A stretch of DNA of 64,000 nt from Deinococcus aestuarii (GTDB taxonomy: Bacteria; Deinococcota; Deinococci; Deinococcales; Deinococcaceae), in NCBI RefSeq assembly GCF_018863415.1, contig NZ_JAHKSN010000015.1, forward strand, positions 51,316-115,315, written 5' to 3'. Within the stretch, counting starts at the first letter, position 1. Each line of letters opens with the position of its first letter. Position numbers and translations under genes: made by a program. Positions 28,601-35,369 of this stretch are shown here, piece after piece. A model generated the notes under the pieces. The model had not been told where the DNA came from. It did not search any database and was given only the letters and a program-made list of their open reading frames with translations.

Positions 28601-28776
28601 CCGCTGAGTTCGGCGGTCACGAACTTGACCTCGGCCGGGACCTTCACGGCGAGGGCGGCGTCCTTCTGGGCGAGGGCCTGAACGCCGGTATCGGCGCCGA
28701 GGGCACCGGGAGTGGCCGTCTCACCGCACGCGGCGAGCAGCAGGGAGCAGGACAGAGCCAGGATGGATAAACGCAT
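25660..28776 (-). CDS. Secreted ExeM/NucH-type endonuclease with lamin-tail domain
   Basis: A 1038-residue exported protein beginning with a lipoprotein signal (SLLLAACGE, lipobox Cys near residue 17). It has an N-terminal beta-rich region of about 200 residues, an OB-fold nuclease-associated domain (VTVRGVVTGDY, about 240-330) and an endonuclease/exonuclease/phosphatase domain with NxxG and GDFNAYGDEDP (about 660) and SDHDPVLIGL (about 768). A PKD-like repeat follows (about 790-880) and a C-terminal lamin-tail domain (about 905-1038). This order matches ExeM/NucH extracellular nucleases, which digest DNA outside the cell for phosphate or in biofilms. Cys pairs (CTGTSC, CPTSG) suggest disulfides. 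A hairpin terminator follows at 25597-25637; AGGAG precedes the ATG. The gene is transcribed alone. Confidence 0.92.
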   Translation of the reverse strand: MRLSILALSCSLLLAACGETATPGALGADTGVQALAQKDAALAVKVPAEVKFVTAELSGGKLSSPRTFTATPRDGQATVVLGDLPNGDPKYQVVIRAFDHADRAVVLYRGTAEINTASGKTTTAPALTRVTATVTVTASPVLAGSTLTARLGDLSQSLRVEGEQATAQFTNVPTARGLTVTVQGVSADGQVTQQGEQTFNLSEGGAKVGVTLTAVASCPVAAGPITAIPAIQGSGATSPLLGQSVTVRGVVTGDYQTGLGGFFLQDAKGDGDAATSDGLFVFTGAAPQNVAPGDLVQFTGVVREFKAASDRLAATATQLDTLSNFTKCAGGLVVKPVEVKAPFNDLERYEGMLVTFPEKLTVTDNFGLGRYGELGLAAGGRLFNPTNGNVATTTAEQGARRIVLDDGSSRQNPATVPYLDAQNTRRTGDTVTGLTGVLRYGNDAFKVEPTGTVTFVNENPRQDKPKDVGGTLKVAGANVLNYFTTFTGADRGANSAYEFARQKAKVVAALKGLDADIVTLMEVQNNGDIALGDLVSGLNEAYGKETYAAVQTGVVGTDAIKVALIYKPARVTPVGSPVVDDNADNVYSRPPVAQTFQDKTTGGVLTVVANHLKSKGSCPTSGDVDTGQGCWNELRVQQAQKLLGFVDRLKTRSGDQDVLLMGDFNAYGDEDPIKAIVAGGFVSENKRVPAEDRYSYQFGGLFGYLDHALASTNLDTQVTGITEWHINADEPTFIDYNVEFKNNPNCTGTSCTTPDLYQPNAFRASDHDPVLIGLNLTRDEVRQPLGVTATGAASVTAGQAYTLSIGTNAALDSLKVNWGDGSAEETLAPTATGATHTFAAAGTFAVTVTATASGETRTATQSVTVNAVPTGGAKLVVSQVFGGGGNSGSVYKNDFIEIFNAGSEAVNLAGYSVQYASATGTSWQVTPLTSFNLAPGGYYLVQQAAGAGGTATLPTPDATGTINMSGSAGQVLIAEGTTAVTDRANANVRDYVSYSGLTTTTSLSRANGGCTDTDAAADLTSGAVAPRNSASPVNVCPK

Positions 28777-28997
28777 GGTTCTCCTTGAGAAGAAGGGGAA
28801 TAGGTTGAGGGGGTAGCAACCGCACAGGAGAAGAGCACATTTTCGCCATCGAAACTTCAGATGGATTACATTTCTCGCCGCTCGGGAGGATCGCGCGGGA
28901 ACGAGTGGCCGGATGGAGAGGACTCAAGGCGGTGGGCCTCCCCGACCGCCGCTCCTCCTTGCGGGAGCCCGGACGTCCGCACGGTGTGGTCAAGGAA

Positions 28998-29042
28998 GCG
29001 CCCGGCACCTCTTCCACATCCTTCCGTGGGGGTGCCGGGCGC
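28998..29042 (-). terminator. Terminator of the Ugp-type importer operon
   Basis: GCGCCCGGCACC (28998-29009) pairs exactly with GGTGCCGGGCGC (29031-29042), a 12-bp stem with a 21-base loop. On the minus strand it is followed by TTCCTTG. It lies about 30 bases beyond the last permease gene (29071). Confidence 0.7.
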
Positions 29043-29070
29043 GATGCTCCGTCTCAGAAAGCGTGAGGCT

Positions 29071-29937
29071 TCACTTCTCCTGCCCCAGCGCGAAGCCCTT
29101 GGAAAACTGCTCCTGAAGCAGCGTGAACACGAGGAGGGGCGGCAGCAGGGTCACGATGGCGCCCGCCATCACGGCGCCCCAGTCGGTCTGCCCGCCCACG
29201 TCGATGAGCTTGCGCAGGCCCACCTGCACGACCTGCCGCTCGTCGCTCTGCATGATGACCAGCGGCCAGAGGTACTGGTCCCACGCGAACACGAACTGGA
29301 TCACCGCGAGGGCGCCGATGGTGTTCACGCTCAGCGGCAACAGCACGTGGCGCAAGAAGAGCAGCGGCCCGCACCCGTCGATCCGGGCCGCGTCCGCCAG
29401 GGAAGTGGGGATATTCAGGAAATGCTGCCGGAAGAGGAAGGTCCCCGTCGCCGAGGCCAGGAACGGCACGATGATCGCCAGGTACGAGTTCGCCCATCCC
29501 AGCCGCGAGGACACGAGATCGAACAGGGCGACGATCAGGAGTTCGGTGGGCAGCATCAGCGTGAAGAGCACCAGCGCGAAGGCCACCGAGCGCAGCGGGA
29601 AGCGGAAGTACACGAACGCGAGGGCGGCGAGGACCGAAAGCGTCGTCTTCCCCACCACGACGGCGATGGTCACGATGAACGAGTTGAGCATGTACCGCCC
29701 GAGGTTCGCCTCGGTCCAGACCCGCTCCAGGTTGGTGAGGAAGGCGCCGCCGGGGAGCAGGCTGGGCGTCACGACCTGATCGCTCGTCTGGGTGGCCTTG
29801 ATCAGGGCGAACAGCAGGGGCACCCCCACGAGAAACACCGCCACGATCAGGGCCGCGTGCGTCAGGGCGTGGGAGAGGCGCCTGCGCCCGCTGGCAGACG
29901 GCGCGGCCCGCCGGACCTCCACCCGCTCAAGCGCCAT
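29071..29937 (-). CDS. ABC importer permease, UgpE/MalG type
   Basis: A 288-residue inner-membrane permease with six hydrophobic helices. The EAA loop is visible as DAARIDGCGPLLFLRHVLLP. FAWDQYLWPL follows, the typical MalG-side phrase. Its start lies inside the end of the preceding permease gene (11-base overlap), so the two are coupled and form the heterodimeric channel. A GGAG precedes the ATG. The operon order is binding protein, permease, permease, with no ATPase; an energising subunit shared with other importers is likely. Substrate as for the binding protein: glycerol-3-phosphate, a diester or a sugar. Confidence 0.92.
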   Translation of the reverse strand: MALERVEVRRAAPSASGRRRLSHALTHAALIVAVFLVGVPLLFALIKATQTSDQVVTPSLLPGGAFLTNLERVWTEANLGRYMLNSFIVTIAVVVGKTTLSVLAALAFVYFRFPLRSVAFALVLFTLMLPTELLIVALFDLVSSRLGWANSYLAIIVPFLASATGTFLFRQHFLNIPTSLADAARIDGCGPLLFLRHVLLPLSVNTIGALAVIQFVFAWDQYLWPLVIMQSDERQVVQVGLRKLIDVGGQTDWGAVMAGAIVTLLPPLLVFTLLQEQFSKGFALGQEK

Positions 29938-30880
29938 AGTGGACTCTCCGGCTGCCGAAGCGGAATTGCAGCAGCGTGATCGCGCCGACGAGCACGAGCA
30001 TCAGCACCGCCTGCGCCGCCGCGAGCCCGGTGCGGAAGTTGCGGAAGGCGTCCTCGTAGAGCTGATAGATCAGAAAGGTCGTCGCGCCCGCCTGCCCCTG
30101 GATCGGCCCGCCGCGCGTCAGGATGTCGACCAGGCCGAAGGAGTCGAAGAGGGCGTACACGACGTTCGTGAAGAGCAGGAAGAACGTCATGGGCGACAGC
30201 AGCGGCACCACGATCCGCCAGAAGCTCTGCGTGCCGCTCGCCCCGTCGATCTCGGCGGCCTCCAGCACCTCCCCCGGCAGGTTGGTCAGCGCCGCGAGGT
30301 AAAAGACGACGTTGTAGCCCAGCCCCTTCCACACGGCGGCGGCGGTCACCAGCCCGAAGGCGAGGGTGGGGTCGTCGAGCCAGCGGGGCCGGAGGCCGAA
30401 CAGCGAGCCGAGAAGCTGGTTCACCGCGCCGATCTCGGGGTTGAAGAGGAAAAGCCACAGCGTCCCGGCGACCGCCGGGGAGAGCGCGTAGGGGAAGATC
30501 AGGAGCAGGCGGTAGATGCGCCCACCCCGGATCGGGCGGCTCGCCAGCCACGCGAGGCCGAGGCCGAGCCCCAGCCCCAGCACCACCACGAGCGCCACGA
30601 AGGCCAGGGTCTGCCCCACGACCTGCCGGTAGACCGGGCTACTCAGCAGCTCGCCGAAGTTGGCGAAACCGACGAACTGCTGGGTTCCCAGGACGATGTT
30701 GCTGCGGTAGGTGCTCAGGCCCAGGGTCTGCGCGGCGGGCAGGTACAGGAAGAGGGCGAGGACGACCAGGGTGGGCGCGAGGAAAAGCCACGGCAGCAAC
30801 CGGCTCCGGAAGGCGGGGGCGGCCTGGGTCTCGCGGACGGCGGGGGCCGCCTCGGGTGGGGTGGTGGGCAGGGCGGTCAT
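29927..30880 (-). CDS. ABC importer permease, UgpA/MalF type
   Basis: A 317-residue permease. An N-terminal Pro/Ala-rich region of about 30 residues precedes six hydrophobic helices, and the docking loop reads AAEIDGASGTQSFWRIVVP. The open frame runs to 30910, but GGAGG sits just before the ATG at 30880, which is chosen. It overlaps the next permease by 11 bases and follows the binding-protein gene by about 90 bases, in which a small hairpin (30929-30964) may reduce downstream expression relative to the binding protein. It works with the 29071 permease as the membrane channel of the importer. Confidence 0.92.
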   Translation of the reverse strand: MTALPTTPPEAAPAVRETQAAPAFRSRLLPWLFLAPTLVVLALFLYLPAAQTLGLSTYRSNIVLGTQQFVGFANFGELLSSPVYRQVVGQTLAFVALVVVLGLGLGLGLAWLASRPIRGGRIYRLLLIFPYALSPAVAGTLWLFLFNPEIGAVNQLLGSLFGLRPRWLDDPTLAFGLVTAAAVWKGLGYNVVFYLAALTNLPGEVLEAAEIDGASGTQSFWRIVVPLLSPMTFFLLFTNVVYALFDSFGLVDILTRGGPIQGQAGATTFLIYQLYEDAFRNFRTGLAAAQAVLMLVLVGAITLLQFRFGSRRVHYGA

Positions 30881-30928
30881 GGGGCCTCCGGGAATCAGCA
30901 AGGGCAGCAAGGAGAACCGCGCGGCGCA

Positions 30929-30964
30929 CGCCCGCCTGGTGCCGGGATGCGCGCCACGCGGGCG
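30929..30964 (-). promoter_or_regulatory. Intra-operon hairpin between binding-protein and permease genes
   Basis: CGCCCGC (30929-30935) pairs with GCGGGCG (30958-30964) across a 22-base loop. Hairpins here are common in importer operons, where they stabilise the binding-protein part of the message or attenuate the permease part. Confidence 0.4.
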
Positions 30965-30969
30965 GGAGT

Positions 30970-32256
30970 TCAGCGGAAGTTGGCGTTGTACTCGCGCAGG
31001 GCGGCGTCCACGCGGGCCTTGGTGTCCTTCATGGCCGCGTCCACGCCCGTGCCGCCGAGGACCTTCTGGAGCCCTTCCTCCACGATCTTGCGCGTCTGGA
31101 TGGCGGTGCCGTTCAGGGCCCCCGCCGAGGCGACGTTGGGCGTCGTGCGCAGGAGCTGGTTAAAGGCCACGAGTTGCAGCGGCGTCTGCTTGAACCACCC
31201 CTGCTGGCGCAGCAGCGCGATGGAGGAGTTGCGCACCGGGTAGTAGCCCGTGAGCTTATGCCAGTCGGCCATGTTCGGCGTGTTCGTCATGTACAGGGCG
31301 AAGTCGAGCGCGGCCTCGGCCTGGGGCCTCGGGATGTTCCTGGCGACCCACAGGCTCGCGCCGCCGATCACCACGCCGTTGCGCTTCACCCCATCGGGAA
31401 TGGGCAGCACGCCGATCCCGAGCTGGAAGCCCGCCTTCTTCGCCGAGTCGCTCACGTTGCCGATGTCGGCGGTGGAGTTGATGTTGAACACGGCCTTCTG
31501 GTTGCTGAAGATCGCGTTGCCGCCGTCGGTGTCGGCGAGCTTGCCGGTGTAGGTGTAGTAGCCCTTGTCGTTCACGTCCTTCATGAACTGGAAGACGTTG
31601 CGCGCGGCGGGCGAGTCGAGGTTGCTCTCGGTCGCGCGGCCCTGGCGCCCGTTGCCGTTGTTCACGAGCTGCGCGTTCTGCTCGCTCATCCACTGCTCGA
31701 CGAACCAGCCGTAGAGCGCCGCGCTCAGGCACTTGGCGTCGAGGTTCGCCGCCTTGATCTTCTCGCAGGCCTGGAGAAGTTGCCCGAAGGTGGCGGGGGG
31801 CCGGGTGACGTCCAGACCCGCCTTCCTCATCAGGTTCTTGTTGAAGTACAGCACCGGGCTCGACGAGTTGAAGGGCAGCGAGTTCACCTTGCCCCCAATC
31901 GTGTAGTAGTTGATCACCGGCTTGATGTAGTCGCTGAAGTCCACCGCCTTGATCCCGCTGACGGGCTGGAAGACCCCCGAGTCCAGCGCGAGCTGGCTGC
32001 CGACCTCGAAAATCTGCACCAGGGCGGGCGGCTTGTTCTGCCGCGCGGCGAGGATGGTCGCCTGGAGCGAGTCGTTGTACCCGCCCTTGTACGCGGGCAC
32101 GACCTTCACACCCGGGTGCTGCTTGTTGTACTCGTCGGCGCGGGCCTGAATCCACCCGGCGCGCTTGGCGTCCCCGAAGGAATGCCAGAAGTCCACGGTG
32201 ACGGTCTGGGCCGAGGCGGTGCCGAGCAGGGCGAGCGTGAGCGCGAGCTGTTTCAT
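30970..32256 (-). CDS. ABC transporter substrate-binding protein, UgpB-like
   Basis: A 428-residue periplasmic binding protein. The signal peptide is residues 1-16 (ALTLALLGTASAQ, cleavage after Ala-Gln). The mature part has the two-lobe pattern of the glycerol-3-phosphate/sugar class: TVDFWHSFGDAKRAGW, YNKQHPGVKVV, VLYFNKNLMRKAGLD and IGGASLWVARN. UgpB-type proteins bind glycerol-3-phosphate or glycerophosphodiesters. A glycerophosphodiester phosphodiesterase gene follows on the same strand upstream at 32387, the UgpBAEQ arrangement, which supports but does not prove this substrate. Cys residues at about 188 and 197 could pair. A GGAGGA ribosome site precedes the ATG. First gene of a three-gene operon. 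Confidence 0.9.
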   Translation of the reverse strand: MKQLALTLALLGTASAQTVTVDFWHSFGDAKRAGWIQARADEYNKQHPGVKVVPAYKGGYNDSLQATILAARQNKPPALVQIFEVGSQLALDSGVFQPVSGIKAVDFSDYIKPVINYYTIGGKVNSLPFNSSSPVLYFNKNLMRKAGLDVTRPPATFGQLLQACEKIKAANLDAKCLSAALYGWFVEQWMSEQNAQLVNNGNGRQGRATESNLDSPAARNVFQFMKDVNDKGYYTYTGKLADTDGGNAIFSNQKAVFNINSTADIGNVSDSAKKAGFQLGIGVLPIPDGVKRNGVVIGGASLWVARNIPRPQAEAALDFALYMTNTPNMADWHKLTGYYPVRNSSIALLRQQGWFKQTPLQLVAFNQLLRTTPNVASAGALNGTAIQTRKIVEEGLQKVLGGTGVDAAMKDTKARVDAALREYNANFR

Positions 32257-32386
32257 GGGTCCTCCGGTGAGGGGAAAGTAGGGGGCCGGGGTCAGGGGGC
32301 CGTCACGCGGCGGGCTGGGCCGTCCGCCCCCTCCACGCCCCGTGCCGGAACTGAACTGAGATTTGTGAGCCCAGCATACACCCGCC

Positions 32387-33058
32387 CTAGCGCGCCGCGA
32401 GCAAGACCTCCGGCACGTCCCCGATCAAGCCGTCCACCCCGAGGGCCACCAGACGGCGCGCGAGGTCCGGGTCGTTCACCGTCCACACGTTCACCCGCCA
32501 GCCGCGCCGCCGGGCCGCCTCCACGAGCGCGGGCGTGACCAGGGTACGGCGCGGGTGCAGGGCGCTGACCCCCAGCCGCGCGGCGATCAGGGGTGCCAGT
32601 CCGGGGGCGCGGTCGAAGAGGAAACCGCGCCCCACCTCCGGGGCCGCGTTCCGCAGGGCCGCGAGGAAGAGGGGATTGAAGCTCGACACGATGGTGGAAG
32701 GCCCCAGCCCGTGACGGCGCAGCAGCTCGGCGGTGCCGGGCACCCGGTCGTCGGGGCGCGTGGACTCGTACTTGAGTTCGACATTGAGGAGGGCGCCCGT
32801 GTCCGCCGCCCAGGCGCAGACCTCCTCCAGCGTGGGCACGGGGTGGGGGGCGAGCTGCGCCCGGGTCAGGTCCGCCAGCCGCCGCCCGTCGAAGAGGGCC
32901 TCGTCGTGGTGGACCACCAGCGTGCCGTCGGCCAATCTCCGCACGTCGAGTTCCACCCCGTCGAGCCCGGCGTCCAGGGCCGCCTGGAAGCTGGGCAGGG
33001 TGTTCTCGCGGTGCTGGCGGGGCGAGCCCCGGTGGCCGAGCAGGAGGGGGCGGGTCAT
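32387..33058 (-). CDS. Glycerophosphodiester phosphodiesterase (UgpQ/GlpQ family)
   Basis: A 223-residue cytosolic enzyme that hydrolyses glycerophosphodiesters to glycerol-3-phosphate and an alcohol. The catalytic segment is LLLGHRGSPRQHRENTLPSF, with the first His, Arg and Glu. GVELDVRRLADGTLVVHHDE then supplies the metal ligands and the second His. NVWTVNDP is the typical end strand of the barrel. There is no signal peptide, unlike periplasmic GlpQ. The start at 33058 is supported by TACGAT at 33066-33071 (minus sense), 7 bases before the ATG; an ATG further upstream falls inside that box. It lies upstream of the UgpB-type importer on the same strand with 130 bases between, and probably has its own promoter. 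Confidence 0.92.
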   Translation of the reverse strand: MTRPLLLGHRGSPRQHRENTLPSFQAALDAGLDGVELDVRRLADGTLVVHHDEALFDGRRLADLTRAQLAPHPVPTLEEVCAWAADTGALLNVELKYESTRPDDRVPGTAELLRRHGLGPSTIVSSFNPLFLAALRNAAPEVGRGFLFDRAPGLAPLIAARLGVSALHPRRTLVTPALVEAARRRGWRVNVWTVNDPDLARRLVALGVDGLIGDVPEVLLAAR

Positions 33059-33148
33059 GCCGGGCATCGTACCGGGCTTCACGGCGGGGGGGCCGTGGGC
33101 TACCCTCAGCCTCAGGACGCCGACCGACCGACCCCTTGCCCGAGGTGC

Positions 33149-33652
33149 ATGATGAGCAGCCAACCAGACCCCGCCGCCCACGACCTGCTGAACGCCGTCA
33201 CCGCCTGGCAAGGGGGGGAAGGCAGCCGGGACGCCGTGATCGGGGGGCTGACCCGCCTGGACGGTGGGGAGGGCGATCTCGTCGGGCAGGTGATCGGGGA
33301 GCTTTTCCAGCAGGTCCGCGCGAGACCGCCCGCCGAGGCCGGGGGCCAGAGCACGGACCTCTGGCGGGCCGAGCTGATGGCCTGCCGGGCGAGGACGTGG
33401 GGCTCGCCCACGAATGCCGGGCTGCTCGTCGGCCCCACGGTCCTGATCCTGACCGACGGGCGCCAGGGGGTGGTGGTGTCCGCCCAGGGCACGCGGTCCC
33501 TCAAGAGCAGCGTCAGCGCCTCCCTGCTGCTGCTCGCCCAGACCATCGTGCTCGCCGACGACGCGGTGGACGCGCAGGAGGTGGGCCGGTTGCGCGAGCA
33601 ACGCATCGAATCGACCTCCACGTCCCTGTCGGAGATCAAGCCCGTTCAGTAA
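33149..33652 (+). CDS. Hypothetical protein, 167 residues
   Basis: A soluble 167-residue protein without a family I recognise. It starts with a helical, acidic region. The central strand-rich part (GLLVGPTVLILTDGRQGVVVSAQGT) is followed by LLLLAQTIVLADDAVDAQEVGRL, a helical end. The ATG codons at 33149 and 33152 follow a GAGG at the usual distance; the open frame extends far upstream but has no signal there. It is divergent from the phosphodiesterase gene and upstream of a small membrane-protein gene on the same strand, with its own promoter box at the latter. Function unknown. Confidence 0.6.
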   Translation: MMSSQPDPAAHDLLNAVTAWQGGEGSRDAVIGGLTRLDGGEGDLVGQVIGELFQQVRARPPAEAGGQSTDLWRAELMACRARTWGSPTNAGLLVGPTVLILTDGRQGVVVSAQGTRSLKSSVSASLLLLAQTIVLADDAVDAQEVGRLREQRIESTSTSLSEIKPVQ

Positions 33653-33713
33653 CCGGGGGCAGGCCCTCAGCGTCCCCACAGCATCCGGCTTGCCCCGGCC
33701 TGTACGCTCGGCC

Positions 33714-34094
33714 ATGCTCAGGCTGTGGGGTCGGCGGGGTCACGCCCTGGTGGATTACGCGACGGCACCCGCTCTGTACGCGGCGGCGCGGTGGGCAGGG
33801 CTGAGGGGCACCCCGCTGCGGTGGGCGGACCTCTTCGTGGGCCTGATCCTGCTCGCCGTGACGACGACGCGGACCCCCCTCGGCGTGGTGCGCGTGGTGC
33901 CCTTCCCGTGGCACGGGCGGGCGGAACTGGCGAGCGCCTTGGTGCAGTTCGCCCTGCCGTGGCTGGCGGGCTTTTCCCGGGAGAGGCGGGCGCGCGCTTT
34001 TTTCCTCGCCTTCGCCACGTACAACCTCCTGGTGTGGTGGGCGACGGACTGGGGGGCGGAACGGTCAGCGGGTCGCCGCCCTCCACCCCTCTGA
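33714..34094 (+). CDS. Small membrane protein, 126 residues
   Basis: A 126-residue protein with three or four hydrophobic segments (ATAPALYAAARWAGL, WADLFVGLILLAVTTTRTPLGVVRVVPF, LASALVQFALPWLAG, FFLAFATYNLLVWWATDW). It resembles other small SPW-type membrane proteins but I give no family. A TACGCT box at 33703-33708 lies 5 bases before the ATG, so the transcript is probably leaderless. The C-terminus is Arg/Pro-rich and cytosolic. No operon partner is evident. Function unknown. Confidence 0.6.
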   Translation: MLRLWGRRGHALVDYATAPALYAAARWAGLRGTPLRWADLFVGLILLAVTTTRTPLGVVRVVPFPWHGRAELASALVQFALPWLAGFSRERRARAFFLAFATYNLLVWWATDWGAERSAGRRPPPL

Positions 34095-34245
34095 GCTCAC
34101 CGGGCTCGGGTGGCAGCAGAGCGAGGCACCGGCGTGGAGCGGTTCCCGTAGACGTAGTGGAAGACAGCCACGTTTCACCTGTGAAACCGGGCGGGCGCCT
34201 GAACTCCCGCTCGCCCGGTCTGCCGAGGCCCACCCTGGCGCCCCT

Positions 34246-34773
34246 TCAGGTCTGCCGCGTCTCCAGGTACTCGGCGAGGCGGTCCCACGTCTCGGTCACG
34301 CCCTGCACCATGCCCATCTCCATGACCGTTCTCAACGCTTCCTCGGAGTCGTAGACGGCGCGGTTGACGACCCTCGTTCCGCCCTCGACCGTCTCGAAGG
34401 TCAACGTCGAGAGGGTCGACGGCATCGTCTCGTTGACGTTGCCCTCCGCGTCCGAGAAGGAATCGGTGAGGCTGAGGCGCGCCGGGACCTCGATCTCCCG
34501 GTAGATGCCCAGGCCCCAGGATTCCATACCGTAGAACTCGCCCTGAGTCTTGTCGGTGCACCTCATGCAGTAATGCCACCTGCCTCCCGGACGGAAGTCC
34601 ACGGTGCAGAAGGGCACCTCCCAGCCGCGCGGGCCCCACCACTGGCGGAGATGCTCGGCCTGCGAGAACGCGCCGAAGACCAGCTCGCGGGGGGCCTTGA
34701 AGACGCGCTCCAGCACGAGAACCCGGCTCTCTTCGACGTTCGAGATCATGGCGGAAGCTGCGGTGCCGGTCAT
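34246..34773 (-). CDS. SRPBCC/AHSA1 family protein
   Basis: A 175-residue protein of the Aha1-type START-like fold that binds hydrophobic ligands. The visible pattern is LVLERVFKAPRELVFGAFSQAEHLRQWWGPRGWEVP, followed by DFRPGGRWHYCMR and TFETVEGGTRV, the common layout of the AHSA1 domain. The first ten residues (MTGTAASAMI) precede the domain, and AGGAGG lies just before the ATG at 34773. It is coupled to the ArsR-type regulator upstream (14-base gap), a frequent pair in which the regulator controls the AHSA1 gene. Ligand unknown. Confidence 0.9.
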   Translation of the reverse strand: MTGTAASAMISNVEESRVLVLERVFKAPRELVFGAFSQAEHLRQWWGPRGWEVPFCTVDFRPGGRWHYCMRCTDKTQGEFYGMESWGLGIYREIEVPARLSLTDSFSDAEGNVNETMPSTLSTLTFETVEGGTRVVNRAVYDSEEALRTVMEMGMVQGVTETWDRLAEYLETRQT

Positions 34774-34787
34774 GGAAAACCTCCTGG

Positions 34788-35168
34788 TCAGGATTGACCT
34801 GAACCGTTCTGCGGGCAGGCGGGCGGACTGGCCTCGGGGCTTGCGGCGTCACGGTCTTCTTGCTGAAGCCTCTGCAAATACTCGTCCAGGCGGTCGAAGC
34901 GGCCCTCCCAGAGCTGCCGGTAGCTGCGCAGCCAGTCGTCCAGCTCCCGAAAAGGCTCGGCCCGGAGCGTGTAGATGCGCCGGTTGGCGACCGCCTCGAC
35001 CTCGACCAACCCGGTCTCGCTCAGGACGCGGAGATGCTTGGACGCCTGCGGCTGGCGAATCTGGAGACGCGTGGCGATCTCACCGACCGTCAGCGGCTGC
35101 CGGATCAGCAGCTCGACCATCTGTAGGCGATGCCCCTCGGCCAGGGCGCCGAACGTGGCGGCGTTCAG
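34788..35168 (-). CDS. ArsR/SmtB-type transcriptional regulator with apparent CTG start
   Basis: A winged-helix repressor of about 126 residues that should sense a metal or stress signal and control itself and the downstream AHSA1 gene. DNA-recognition helix: LTVGEIATRLQIRQPQASKHLRVLSETGLVEVE. The only ATG (35120) would remove the conserved N-terminal helix. The frame reads on as NAATFGALAEGHRLQMVEL up to a CTG at 35168, which has GGAAAGGAGGAG at proper distance. An in-frame TAA closes the frame at 35202-35204, and no ATG, GTG or TTG lies between. A CTG start is therefore indicated. Promoter: TTAACA, 18 bases, CATAAT (35201-35230) with a perfect palindrome in the spacer. Confidence 0.8.
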   Translation of the reverse strand: MNAATFGALAEGHRLQMVELLIRQPLTVGEIATRLQIRQPQASKHLRVLSETGLVEVEAVANRRIYTLRAEPFRELDDWLRSYRQLWEGRFDRLDEYLQRLQQEDRDAASPEASPPACPQNGSGQS

Positions 35169-35200
35169 GGATGACTCCTCCTTTCCGAATCTGTAGACGG

Positions 35201-35230
35201 ATTATGCTACTTCAGGAATATTCCTGTTAA
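35201..35230 (-). promoter_or_regulatory. Promoter with palindromic operator of the ArsR-AHSA1 operon
   Basis: On the minus strand TTAACA (35225-35230) and CATAAT (35201-35206) are separated by 18 bases. The spacer includes CAGGAATATTCCTG (35213-35226), a perfect 14-bp palindrome, the kind of site bound by an ArsR dimer. Binding there would block RNA polymerase. Confidence 0.6.
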
Positions 35231-35310
35231 GGTATATAGGATCGGGGCGGTCGGCGGGGAGAAGGCCGGACCGACTGACGAGGTGGACCGGGAAGGCGAC
35301 GGGCCCACCC

Positions 35311-35336
35311 GTTCAAAAATTGAACGAAATTTGAAC
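35311..35336 (+). promoter_or_regulatory. Candidate LacI-family operator overlapping the promoter
   Basis: GTTCAA-AAA-TTGAAC (35311-35325) is a perfect inverted repeat, followed by a third TTGAAC half-site at 35331-35336. The last TTGAAC can serve as a -35 element, with CTAAGC/TAAGCT 17-18 bases later at 35354-35360 and the ATG at 35370. Position just before the regulator gene suggests autoregulation. Confidence 0.55.
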
Positions 35337-35369
35337 AGGGGCCTGCCCGCGGCCTAAGCTGCCCTCACC

